From Nitrospirota bacterium (GTDB lineage Bacteria; Nitrospirota; Thermodesulfovibrionia; UBA6902): a DNA stretch of 64,000 nucleotides. Numbering within the stretch: the first letter of the stretch is position 1; every line of letters starts with the position of its first letter. The stretch covers positions 1 to 64,000 of the forward strand of contig JACRLN010000014.1 in assembly GCA_016215115.1 (NCBI GenBank), read 5' to 3'. Made by a program: the position numbers and the translations under genes. The notes below the pieces were generated by a model, which was not told the DNA's origin, did no database searches, and saw only the letters and a list, made by a program, of their open reading frames with translations. This document shows positions 38,160 through 46,755 of the stretch, piece by piece.

Positions 38160-39074
38160 TTATTCTATAACCTTAGTTGCCGAATTCAATATATTTGCCG
38201 GAATAGTTAGTCCCAATGTTTTTGCCTCTTTATTGTTTATGAGCATTTCCACTTTTTTGGGCTGCTTCAATGATATTTCTGATGGTTTATCCCCTCCAAG
38301 TATCTTTTTCACTATCTCGGATAACTCCGTACCCTGCTCTTTTGGATCTGCTATAACAGTCAGCACGACACCGGCATTTTCTCCACCTCCTATTAATGCG
38401 GCTGTGGGAATTTTTTCTTTGCGCGCTACTTCTATAATGTCCTTGATATTGCTCATGCCGACACCGCATGTCGTCAATATAAGAGCATTTACCCCCTTTA
38501 TTTCTTCTTTATTCACCTTATCTGTTACGCTGAATAAGACAGATTCAAAACCGATCGATCCTTCACATTTTTTTATATCGCGTACCTGTATTATTGTGTC
38601 TTTCTCTGATTTACTGAATACAATCCCGAGCTTTGACAATTTCGATATTTCACTCAGCGCTCTGACAACCTTTTCAACAGGCACTGTTGAACTTATTCCA
38701 GTGGCGTTTTTTCCGGTCATACTCATAGACTCGGGATCATAAACACCTGCGAATATGATCGGGATTTCAGATGTCTCCTTCATTAAGGTCAGTGTTGCAG
38801 GCGCGCCATATGACACAATTACACTTGCCCCGATTCCCGAAAGCTTTCTTGCAGCATTGGTCCAGGACATTGGATCGGGCACAGGTTTCTGAAGTATAAT
38901 CTCAACATCCTTGCCCAGACCATCGATAAATGCTTTGTGAATATCCCGATAATATTGAATGTCCGCTGTCATTATCACTCCTACAGTCTTTGCAAACGCT
39001 GTATGACCGGGAATGATCAAAAGCATTATAAACAGAACGATACACCTAACATGTAAATTGATTTTTATAACCAT
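38160..39074 (-). CDS. Orphan ABC-type substrate-binding protein (ABC_sub_bind family)
   Basis: 304 residues with a signal peptide cleaving near AFA/KTVGV. KTVGVIMTADIQYYRDIHKAFIDGL and later VIVSYGAPATLTLMKETSEIPIIFAGVYDPE resemble the COG2984/ABC_sub_bind (TrpX-like) family. There is no permease or ATPase gene nearby. It overlaps the porin gene by 10 bases, so it is translated with the cytochrome conduit. It may sense or carry a small ligand for electron transfer or for the neighbouring chemoreceptor; unproven. Confidence 0.78.
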   Translation of the reverse strand: MVIKINLHVRCIVLFIMLLIIPGHTAFAKTVGVIMTADIQYYRDIHKAFIDGLGKDVEIILQKPVPDPMSWTNAARKLSGIGASVIVSYGAPATLTLMKETSEIPIIFAGVYDPESMSMTGKNATGISSTVPVEKVVRALSEISKLSKLGIVFSKSEKDTIIQVRDIKKCEGSIGFESVLFSVTDKVNKEEIKGVNALILTTCGVGMSNIKDIIEVARKEKIPTAALIGGGENAGVVLTVIADPKEQGTELSEIVKKILGGDKPSEISLKQPKKVEMLINNKEAKTLGLTIPANILNSATKVIE

Positions 39075-41032
39075 TTCTTTTTGAGGCTCAGCATAATGAT
39101 ATATGCATGTCCGTCCTGATTATCGTCGTGTATATTATCAAGAACATCATTGACATTATTGTCTTGAAATTCAAGACTGCATGAAAAGCTGTTCATACAT
39201 TCATAGTCAGCGGATAGACGATATGTAGTCTCTGTAACTTTTTGTTTACTGAATGATGCTATCGATACAGGGTTAAGGAGGTCCTGACTGCCTGGTATAA
39301 ATTCAACGGTACTCTTTGTCTGGGATATAAGGGCAAAAATATTTAATTTATCAATTGGGATGTAATTAAGAGATGCTGAATACACATGGGCCATTTCATT
39401 ATATGGAACATCATTATCAGTTGAGGCAACATCCCCATACACGATATCCTGCCTGATTTTGTAACGTATAAAGGCATAGCTTGTTGTCAGTGATAGGTTG
39501 TTCCTGAGCTGGAAGGTGCCGCTTCCCATTAAATTCTCTGTTTTTGTATTCCTGTCCTTTGCATTCCGGGTTTCTGAAAAATAGAGATCATCACGTTCCT
39601 CTTTTGCAATGCTGTAATTCAGCAATAAGTTTATACCTGCAGCGGGTATCCATGAAATTGATGCGATACCCTTATCTGAATAATCAGGCTCGTTATTATA
39701 GGAAGGTTGAACTATTGCCTTATGAATATATTCTGTTTTTAAGTCAAATCCCTTTATTACCCGCAGACCTGCAGATAGTGAAAAGGTATTCTTTCTCGTT
39801 GTATCCTGAAGGCCCCAATCAGCAGCTTTATCCCTGTCGATATTTTCATACCGATACTTTGCCCTTAAAGTCACCCCCGTCTCGGGATTGTATCTCCCTG
39901 TTAAGGAAAACGTATCGGTCGTTTTTGAGATAGAAGGTATGACTGACCCCGGATATGTTGTTACAGAGCCATTAATATCAGTTATGGACGCAGTCGCCGG
40001 ATTGTCAGCATCAACATCAATATGCGAATAATTCATAAAAAAAGACAGCCTTGTTAAAGGCGTCCATTGCAGGGATCCGGCTCCCTGGTATATATCAGCC
40101 TTTGCACCGCTTGCCTCATTTTCCCTCTCCTTGATGGAAAATGTTGCAGAGGCCACCAAACTCTCGTTATAGTTGCTATGGATATTGATCAGGTTTGAAG
40201 AGCCCTTAAGCTCCGAAACTTGATTATGGGGGAAGGTCCCTGCTGAACGGAACGCATTAGCGGTATAGTTATCAAATAAAGCTTCATCCATCCCGACATC
40301 GAATCTTTTATCAATATGAGCGAGTTCAACCTCAGCATGTCCAAGATGACTGTTTGCTCCTATTTCATATATTGCTGTCGTCCAATCGATATCCCTCTCC
40401 TGTGTAGTGCGTTGAATATTATCAAAATAACCCGACCCTGACAGACTGCGCTGCTGGAATTTCCCGTCTTTCATCACATACAATATTTTAAGGTAAAGAT
40501 GGGCAGGGAAATTAGGGGTTTTAAGTCTCAGCATTGCGTTGTGTATGTCGGTTATTACACCGTACCTGACATCGCTGTCTTTGATGTCGACCTCATAATT
40601 TAATGATGACGGGTCGAGATCTATCAGTTCAATATTATCCAGGTTATGATAAAATGTGGTATCAAACCACCTGGTAAGCAATAAATCTCCATAAGCGTAA
40701 TTGACATCGCTCTGGTAATCCTTATTGTTGTTAAAATCTAAGTCCAAGCGCAGTCTGTGCGGATATTTAAAGAAATCCAGGTGACCATCGAATACCGGAT
40801 AATCCTTCAGATATTCATATTCAAATGCCTTTTTCGAACCACTGACACCCACGAACCTGTAACCTAACATCAGTTCTGCTTCAGGTTTTATATCAGGGAA
40901 TTTATATGCAGCCTGCGCTTCTTGTCCAATGCCTAATTCTTCAAGCATTTTCTGATCGTCTTCTTCCTGCGATGCATAAACCTTATTTACTATGAATAAT
41001 AATGAAATCAGTATAAATATTATTTTTCTCAT
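39065..41032 (-). CDS. MtrB/PioB-like outer-membrane beta-barrel porin of cytochrome conduit
   Basis: 655 residues: signal peptide (1-20), a short N-terminal region, then alternating beta-strand sequence to a final strand ending SLKKKWL. The stretch AELMLGYRFVGVSGSKKAFEYEYLKDYPVFDG resembles decaheme-associated outer membrane proteins. It directly follows a decaheme cytochrome gene (15-base gap). In known systems such a barrel sheathes the decaheme protein and passes electrons through the outer membrane. There is no CxxC at the N-terminus as in Shewanella MtrB. Confidence 0.8.
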   Translation of the reverse strand: MRKIIFILISLLFIVNKVYASQEEDDQKMLEELGIGQEAQAAYKFPDIKPEAELMLGYRFVGVSGSKKAFEYEYLKDYPVFDGHLDFFKYPHRLRLDLDFNNNKDYQSDVNYAYGDLLLTRWFDTTFYHNLDNIELIDLDPSSLNYEVDIKDSDVRYGVITDIHNAMLRLKTPNFPAHLYLKILYVMKDGKFQQRSLSGSGYFDNIQRTTQERDIDWTTAIYEIGANSHLGHAEVELAHIDKRFDVGMDEALFDNYTANAFRSAGTFPHNQVSELKGSSNLINIHSNYNESLVASATFSIKERENEASGAKADIYQGAGSLQWTPLTRLSFFMNYSHIDVDADNPATASITDINGSVTTYPGSVIPSISKTTDTFSLTGRYNPETGVTLRAKYRYENIDRDKAADWGLQDTTRKNTFSLSAGLRVIKGFDLKTEYIHKAIVQPSYNNEPDYSDKGIASISWIPAAGINLLLNYSIAKEERDDLYFSETRNAKDRNTKTENLMGSGTFQLRNNLSLTTSYAFIRYKIRQDIVYGDVASTDNDVPYNEMAHVYSASLNYIPIDKLNIFALISQTKSTVEFIPGSQDLLNPVSIASFSKQKVTETTYRLSADYECMNSFSCSLEFQDNNVNDVLDNIHDDNQDGHAYIIMLSLKKKWL

Positions 41033-41047
41033 ATCACTTTTCCATTC

Positions 41048-42049
41048 CTAATTTATAAACCTTCCCTTCCCGCTTGCTGAAGGGATATCCGTGCCATGTA
41101 TCTGAGAATGGCAATCAGTGCAACGGGTGTAATAGGCCCCTTTTGATTTCTTCGTTACTGCATCACTCGTTGTAGTATGACCATGATGACACTGAAGGCA
41201 GAGAAACGGTTCACTGACTTTAAGCAGATTGTTATTGACCGAGCCGTGAGGGCTGTGGCAAGCCATGCATTCATCGTTCACATCCGCATGTTCAAAGGCA
41301 TACGGACCTTCCTTTTCTCCGTGACAGCGTGTACATGTCTCTTTAACGGTATCTTCAATCAATAACCCTTCTTTCGAAGTGCCGTGGGGATTATGACAAT
41401 CTGTGCAGGTAAGCTTTTTCTCCATTACCGGATGATGACTTGGAAGTGAAAATTCAGCTGCCTGTGTTTGATGGCATTTAAGGCACATATCTCTTACATC
41501 TTTTCGTTTTGTTATTAAAGATACGCCTGCATGGATGTTGTGGCAGTTATAACACGACACATCATTTACTGCATGTATCCCTGTATTCCAGTTATGAAGG
41601 TTGAATGACGCGTTCTCGGCATGACACTTTAGACACATGAGTGATTGTGCCTGAGGCGGAAGGGCCTTAAGATTAATAAAGGTCTCATTTTTACATGCAG
41701 TCTGCTTTCCAGCAGCGGCATCCTTTTCCACCTTCTCAGGAGTTATCTCCTCAATGGCAAGACTACCCGGCCCATGGCAGGATTCGCAGTTAACCAGAGG
41801 CAAATGCGTTTTCTCAGACATTTGAGCTCCCATAGTGCTTGCCTCAAAATCACGCCTGATCTTGTCATGGTAATGACAGGAGGAGAGACAGTTGTTGGTT
41901 CCAATATAGTTTGCGTCAAGACGTCCCAGAAGCAGTTGTTCATATTCTTTGATGGGCATGATCTGTTTTACGGACTTAATCGTTTCACAGCCGTATACAG
42001 CCATTATTAAAATGAATAAAAAAAGGAATATCTTTCTCAAAGTATTCAC
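41048..42049 (-). CDS. Decaheme c-type cytochrome, MtrA/DmsE-like lipoprotein
   Basis: 333 residues from GTG 42049, with AGGGAG six bases upstream. Lipobox AVYGC (Cys21). Nine CXXCH sites (CESCH, CLKCH, CYNCH, CLKCH, CTDCH, CTRCH, CMACH, CLQCH, CTDCH) plus an N-terminal CLSSCH, which is CX3CH. This makes ten probable hemes, as in the DmsE/MtrA family. Presumed periplasmic electron conduit inserted into the downstream-encoded MtrB-like barrel. First gene of the locus. Confidence 0.9.
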   Translation of the reverse strand: MNTLRKIFLFLFILIMAVYGCETIKSVKQIMPIKEYEQLLLGRLDANYIGTNNCLSSCHYHDKIRRDFEASTMGAQMSEKTHLPLVNCESCHGPGSLAIEEITPEKVEKDAAAGKQTACKNETFINLKALPPQAQSLMCLKCHAENASFNLHNWNTGIHAVNDVSCYNCHNIHAGVSLITKRKDVRDMCLKCHQTQAAEFSLPSHHPVMEKKLTCTDCHNPHGTSKEGLLIEDTVKETCTRCHGEKEGPYAFEHADVNDECMACHSPHGSVNNNLLKVSEPFLCLQCHHGHTTTSDAVTKKSKGAYYTRCTDCHSQIHGTDIPSASGKGRFIN

Positions 42050-42509
42050 GTTATTCTCCCTGATAATTCTTCTGTCAATGCGATAAATAAGTTGAAATCT
42101 TTTTCATGTTTTTTCTTAACGACACTTGTTTGTATAAACCTTAATGATTTCCATTAATGATTCTACTTAACGGGCATTTGACTACAAAACTTTAATGCAA
42201 CAGGTAGAAATAATTTATAAATTTTTCTTATGATATTATTACTGCAAATAAAATAAGATTAATTTATCGGGCTCTGCAGTCTTTCATGTGAAACAGGGGA
42301 AACAGCAAATTTTCATCACTTAAATTGCTCCGGCTTTCAGAAGATTAGCCTGTCATGATCAAAATGGTAGTGAGGGGTGTAACGACGAAGCAGTATCATT
42401 AAATGCTGAAAGCTGACAGCTGTCAGCTAAAGAGAAGATTACCACGTTCCATATGGCCGTTCGCAGTGACAGCGTAACAAAACATTACGCGTTTGTCTCA
42501 GCTTCTTAA
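42050..42509. other. Intergenic region upstream of the electron transfer locus
   Basis: 460 AT-rich bases without a supportable gene. It must hold the promoter of the cytochrome locus, but no clear promoter pair was recognised. The only structure seen is the palindrome GCTGACAGCTGTCAGC around 42409-42428, of the heptamer-word type found in pilW and near pmbA. Confidence 0.5.
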
Positions 42510-43367
42510 TTACTCAAATATTGATTTCTCCATATTATAAGTATCCTCAATATTTCCAACTAAAGCATTCAACCTGTCTTGAGTCAAATTCAGAAAAACT
42601 GCTGAAGGGAGTTTGTGCAGTTCTGTTTTATCGTCAGGATTTCTGTAACCTATGCCCAATACCTTGCAAACATAATCAGCAAGGTTTGTAATGGCAATGG
42701 TTTTTGCGACTACAGAGTCTTTAATATCTGCAAGTTTTATATTATTTAAATGGTGGTCTTTCAGAATGTTAACAAGAAGAGGGGAAAATCCCCATTTCCC
42801 CACAACTCCAGCGCCAATCTCTGCATGGTTATATCCATATATATCTGTTTCGGCTGTTATAGAATCAACACCTTCATTGTAAATTTTCATCATAACTTCA
42901 GCAAATTCATCCGGTGTTTCATTGTTCATCACAACCTTACCGAAATCATGCATGAGTCCGCCGAGAAAAGAAACCTCTCCTATTTCAGCCCCAAACCCGG
43001 CAGAAATCATTTTAGCGGCAATGCCGGCTCCCACAGAATGGTCCCAAAGTATTTTCTCTTTCATCCCGAAGTTTTTGTAAAGTGATCTTGTCGACACAGA
43101 AAGCACCATGCTTCTTATAGTTTTAAAGCCGAGAATAAGTATGGCCTGGTGAAGACTTGTAACCTCATGCCTTAACCCGTACATAGCGCTATTGGATATC
43201 TTTAAAACCCTTGCCGCAATCGTCTGATCCTTTTCTATAATGCTGCTTAAATCATCAATGGAGCAGCTCTCATCATTTAATGTCTCCAGAAGCTTTCTTG
43301 CAACAAAAGGAAGGACTTTGAGGTCTCCGACTTTGTTTATCAGTGCATCTTTTGTAATTGTACCCAC
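42510..43367 (-). CDS. HDOD-domain signalling protein
   Basis: 285 residues, single HDOD domain: LPFVARKLLETLNDESCSIDDLSSIIEKDQTIAARVLKISNSAMYG, then LGGLMHDFGKVV. HDOD proteins are HD-related but usually without phosphodiesterase activity and act as regulators in c-di-GMP, chemotaxis or stress circuits. Divergent from pyrR. No output domain is attached. Confidence 0.88.
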   Translation of the reverse strand: MGTITKDALINKVGDLKVLPFVARKLLETLNDESCSIDDLSSIIEKDQTIAARVLKISNSAMYGLRHEVTSLHQAILILGFKTIRSMVLSVSTRSLYKNFGMKEKILWDHSVGAGIAAKMISAGFGAEIGEVSFLGGLMHDFGKVVMNNETPDEFAEVMMKIYNEGVDSITAETDIYGYNHAEIGAGVVGKWGFSPLLVNILKDHHLNNIKLADIKDSVVAKTIAITNLADYVCKVLGIGYRNPDDKTELHKLPSAVFLNLTQDRLNALVGNIEDTYNMEKSIFE

Positions 43368-43515
43368 TTAATCCTCCATAGAATGAGTAGTCTTCAAACT
43401 TATTTTATTGTATTATTATATATAAACATTAATTGCTTTAAAATGAAAAATCAACAGGATTTTTAACTTAATTAAAAAATTACAAAAAGGGGTTACCAAA
43501 AAATCCTTCTTTATA

Positions 43516-43545
43516 TTGACAACACCTTTAATTTTATATTATGAT
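43516..43545 (+). promoter_or_regulatory. Promoter of the pyr operon
   Basis: TTGACA at 43516-43521 and TATGAT at 43540-43545 with 18 bases between. The transcript would start near 43552, just before the PyrR-binding segment. Confidence 0.6.
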
Positions 43546-43554
43546 GTTTAAAGT

Positions 43555-43680
43555 TTCACCTTTAAACTGGTCCTGAGAGGCTGGAAAGGAAATATTAATT
43601 GATTCATACATTTTTCAAGACGCTACAAAACAGCACCCTCCTTAACGCCTTTTCTCTCTCAGCAGAAGAAGGTTTTTTTT
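43555..43680 (+). promoter_or_regulatory. PyrR-type attenuator leader
   Basis: TTTAAACTGGTCCTGAGAGG then CTGGAAAGG (43561-43588) matches the PyrR anti-antiterminator loop (consensus around UCCNGNGAGGCU). A terminator-like hairpin follows: CCTTTTCT pairs with AGAAGAAGG, then TTTTTTTT (about 43648-43680), ending at the pyrR ATG. In known systems PyrR with UMP stabilises the first hairpin and favours termination. AGAAGAAGG doubles as the pyrR ribosome binding site, so translation may be gated too. Confidence 0.8.
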
Positions 43681-44214
43681 ATGTCTAAACAACTACTTGA
43701 TTATAACGACATTAAAAGGGTCCTCAGAAGAATGGCCCATGAGATTATTGAAAAAAACAAGGGAACAGAAAACCTCTGTCTTGTCGGCATACAAAAGGGC
43801 GGCGTTATTCTCGCCAGAAGACTTGCCTCACAAATAGAATTAATTGAAAGCGGTCGTATCGCAGTCGGAATACTGGATATCACTTTTTACAGAGACGACC
43901 TTAACACCAAAGAGGAGCAGCCGGTGGTAAAGAGGACAGAAATTCCCTGCACAATAAACAATAAAACCGTAGTTCTTGTTGATGACGTACTCTTTACAGG
44001 CAGAAGCATACGGGCTGCCATGGATGCCCTTATAGATTTCGGCAGGCCTGCTTATATACAGCTTGCGGTATTGATAGACAGAGGGCACAGGGAACTCCCA
44101 ATCAGAGCCGACTATGTTGGTAAAAATATTCCCACTTCTTTCAATGACCGCGTAGAAGTATTTCTTGAAGAAGACGGCAAGAAAGATAAAGTAATTTTGG
44201 TACCCGGACTGTGA
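43681..44214 (+). CDS. pyrR: Bifunctional pyrimidine operon regulator/uracil phosphoribosyltransferase PyrR
   Basis: 177 residues, family length. The PRPP-binding motif [20 protein letters not shown] and [12 protein letters not shown] are PyrR features. It binds the leader RNA upstream when UMP is high and also has uracil phosphoribosyltransferase activity. First gene of the pyr operon. Confidence 0.95.
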   Translation: MSKQLLDYNDIKRVLRRMAHEIIEKNKGTENLCLVGIQKGGVILARRLASQIELIESGRIAVGILDITFYRDDLNTKEEQPVVKRTEIPCTINNKTVVLVDDVLFTGRSIRAAMDALIDFGRPAYIQLAVLIDRGHRELPIRADYVGKNIPTSFNDRVEVFLEEDGKKDKVILVPGL

Positions 44215-44217
44215 AAA

Positions 44218-44249
44218 AAATTTCAAATTTCAAATTTCAAATTTCAAAT
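44218..44249. repeat. Heptamer repeat (AAATTTC)n replacing the pyrB ribosome-binding region
   Basis: Four AAATTTC units plus AAAT fill the gap between pyrR stop and pyrB ATG (44251). No Shine-Dalgarno sequence remains, so pyrB translation may depend on coupling or on an unstructured A/U-rich site. Confidence 0.85.
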
Positions 44250-44250
44250 C

Positions 44251-45171
44251 ATGTTCAAAGCAAAAGATCTTCTCGGTATTAAAGAACTTACAACTGACGA
44301 GATATACTATATTCTTGAAACTGCATCCGGATTTAAAGATGTACTGCAGCGAGACATAAAGAAGGTTCCCCCGTTAAGAGGAAAGACAGTAGTTAATCTC
44401 TTCTTCGAACCATCAACAAGGACCAGGATTTCTTTTGAACTTGCAGCAAAAAGGTTAAGCGCCGACGTTATAAATTTATCAACTACGACAAGCAGTGTTG
44501 TAAAAGGTGAAACATTAAAAGATACCGCGCTTACTATCAAAGCATTAGGAGCGGATTTTGTCGTTATACGTCATTCCTCTGCAGGCGTCCCGCATTTTCT
44601 GAGCAGACTCCTCAATATTTCTGTAATCAATGCAGGAGATGGCGCAAATGAACATCCAACACAGGCCCTGCTCGATTTGTTTACAGTTTTGTCATACAAG
44701 AAAAAAATAAAGGACCTTACTATCGCGATAATAGGAGATATAACTCACAGCAGGGTGGCGCGTTCAAATATTTATGCCTTTACAAAACTTGGCGCACAGG
44801 TACGGGTAATCTGCCCCCCTACCCTCATGCCTGCTGAAGTTAAAAGTCTTGGTATAGAGATTTATTCTAATATGGAAGAAGGCTTGAAAAAAGCCGACGT
44901 TATTATGACTCTGAGACTTCAATTAGAACGTCAGAGTAAAGCTTTCTTCCCTTCGCTTGAGGAATATTTTTATCTTTACGGCCTCACAACCGAACGGGTA
45001 AAACTCGCAAAGGATAATGCAATTGTCATGCATCCGGGGCCCATGAACAGGGGTGTTGAAATTGAATCGGAGGTCGCAGACGGGCCTCAATCAGTAATTC
45101 TTGAACAGGTAACCAACGGTCTTGCCGTTAGAATGGCAGTGTTGTACCTGCTCGCAGGAGTAAAAAAATGA
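44251..45171 (+). CDS. pyrB: Aspartate carbamoyltransferase catalytic subunit
   Basis: 306 residues. The carbamoyl-phosphate motif [13 protein letters not shown] is complete, with HPTQALLDL later and [11 protein letters not shown] near the C-terminus. It forms carbamoyl aspartate, the first committed step of pyrimidine synthesis. No regulatory pyrI is nearby, as expected for a PyrR-controlled operon. Overlaps pyrC by four bases. Confidence 0.96.
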   Translation: MFKAKDLLGIKELTTDEIYYILETASGFKDVLQRDIKKVPPLRGKTVVNLFFEPSTRTRISFELAAKRLSADVINLSTTTSSVVKGETLKDTALTIKALGADFVVIRHSSAGVPHFLSRLLNISVINAGDGANEHPTQALLDLFTVLSYKKKIKDLTIAIIGDITHSRVARSNIYAFTKLGAQVRVICPPTLMPAEVKSLGIEIYSNMEEGLKKADVIMTLRLQLERQSKAFFPSLEEYFYLYGLTTERVKLAKDNAIVMHPGPMNRGVEIESEVADGPQSVILEQVTNGLAVRMAVLYLLAGVKK

Positions 45172-46493
45172 AAATTTTAATAAAGAATGGGCGTATCATT
45201 GACCCTTTGCAGGATATTGACAGAAAAGGTGATATTTTAATTGAGGACGGAAAAATAAGAGAGATCACTTTAGTGCGGAAGCGCGGAAGCGCGGAAGCGC
45301 GGAAGAAAAAAGTTCCAGACTTTCGTGCTTCCGAGCTTTCGAACTTCCGAACTATTGACGCCTCCGGCTGTATCGTCATACCGGGGCTTGTAGACATGCA
45401 CACTCATCTGCGCGAACCTGGTTTTGAGTATAAGGAAACAATAAAGACCGGCACTAAAGCTGCTGTAAGAGGCGGCTTTACATCGGTATGCTGCATGCCC
45501 AACACAAATCCTGTAAACGATACAATCGCTGTAACAGAGTTCATTATTAAAAAGACCTTGAAAGAAGGTTCATGTACTGTCTACCCCATCGGCGCAATAA
45601 CAAAAGGGCAAAACGATGAAGAGCTTGCAGAGCTCGAGGCCTTGAAACGGTCCGGCTGTATTGCATTTTCTGATGACGGCAGGCCTGTAGCTAACAGCCT
45701 TATTATGAGGCACGCTCTTGAATATTCAAAAATTTTTGATGTCCCGATAATTTCTCACTGCGAAGATTTGCATTTATCGGAAGGCGGCGTAATGAATGAA
45801 GGATTCGTATCAACCATTCTCGGTTTAAGAGGAATACCAAAGGCTGCTGAGGAAATAATGGTTGCAAGAGATTTAACTCTCTGCCGGCTTACCGGCGGAA
45901 GGCTGCATATTGCTCACGTTTCATCCGAAGGCTCTGTAAGATTAATCCGGGATGCCAAAGCACGCGGAATAAATGTCACTGCAGAGACATGCCCGCATTA
46001 TTTCAGTCTGACAGACGAATCACTTATCAGTTATGACACAAATCTTAAGGTTAACCCTCCCATTAGGACAGAAAAAGATGTTGAAGCCATTAAACAGGGA
46101 TTAAAAGACGGCACTATTGACGTAATTGCCACTGATCATGCTCCGCACCATATTGATGATAAAACAAAAGAGTTCGATGCTGCTTCTTTTGGTATTTCAG
46201 GTCTTGAGACAGCCTTCTCACTTGGGCTTCAGCTTGTTGGACAGGAAGTTTTAGACTTAAAGCAGCTCATTATGAAAATGTCAGTAACTCCCTCTAACAT
46301 TATGAGAATTCCAAAAGGGACTTTGTCGTCAGGCGCTGACGCTGACCTTGCAATAATAAATCTTGAACATTCTTTTGTAGTTGATTCGTCAAGATTTTTA
46401 TCGAAAGGGAAAAATTCACCTTTTAATGGATGGACATTAAAAGGTACTGTTGAAAAAACCATTGCTATGGGAAAAGTCTACGACTGGACATAG
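45168..46493 (+). CDS. pyrC: Dihydroorotase
   Basis: 441 residues, class I dihydroorotase. Metal ligands [22 protein letters not shown] and ATDHAPH are present. It closes carbamoyl aspartate to dihydroorotate. Residues about 36-61 ([24 protein letters not shown]) are encoded by a GGAAG fold-back repeat between early beta strands, adding about 25 residues ahead of the conserved [16 protein letters not shown]. Confidence 0.95.
   Translation: MKILIKNGRIIDPLQDIDRKGDILIEDGKIREITLVRKRGSAEARKKKVPDFRASELSNFRTIDASGCIVIPGLVDMHTHLREPGFEYKETIKTGTKAAVRGGFTSVCCMPNTNPVNDTIAVTEFIIKKTLKEGSCTVYPIGAITKGQNDEELAELEALKRSGCIAFSDDGRPVANSLIMRHALEYSKIFDVPIISHCEDLHLSEGGVMNEGFVSTILGLRGIPKAAEEIMVARDLTLCRLTGGRLHIAHVSSEGSVRLIRDAKARGINVTAETCPHYFSLTDESLISYDTNLKVNPPIRTEKDVEAIKQGLKDGTIDVIATDHAPHHIDDKTKEFDAASFGISGLETAFSLGLQLVGQEVLDLKQLIMKMSVTPSNIMRIPKGTLSSGADADLAIINLEHSFVVDSSRFLSKGKNSPFNGWTLKGTVEKTIAMGKVYDWT
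45273..45351. repeat. In-frame GGAAG fold-back repeat inside pyrC
   Basis: GCGGAAGC repeated three times in 8-bp steps, then the inverse arm CGTGCTTCCGAGC..GAACTTCCGAAC. Arms are about 30 bases apart. Confidence 0.88.
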
Positions 46494-46502
46494 AAGCAAA
46501 GC

Positions 46503-46658
46503 TGTAACCATTCAGTTATGGGTGGATTGGATAATTCCCCTCTTTGGAAAAGAGGGGTTAGGGGAGATTTTATTGAATAATTTTTGAGTCATATAAAAAT
46601 CCCCCTCGCCCCCCTTTGCTAAAGGGGGGATATATAGCACCCGTAACTGAATGGTTAC
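46503..46658. mobile_element. MITE-like element with 20-bp terminal inverted repeats between pyrC and carA
   Basis: Left end GTAACCATTCAGTTATGGGT and right end ACCCGTAACTGAATGGTTAC are near-perfect inverted repeats. Inside are further inverted arms CCCCTCTTT..AAAGAGGGG and AATCCCCCTCGCC..GGGG. No open frame. A partial copy lacking the right end is at 53687-53791. Confidence 0.82.
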
Positions 46659-46755
46659 GCAAAGCTTCAAAGATTTCTTTTAATTAATATGTAAAAAAGT
46701 GTAATATATTAAGTTTGTAATTTCTTCTCTTGATTAACGGAGGCTTCCACTTATA

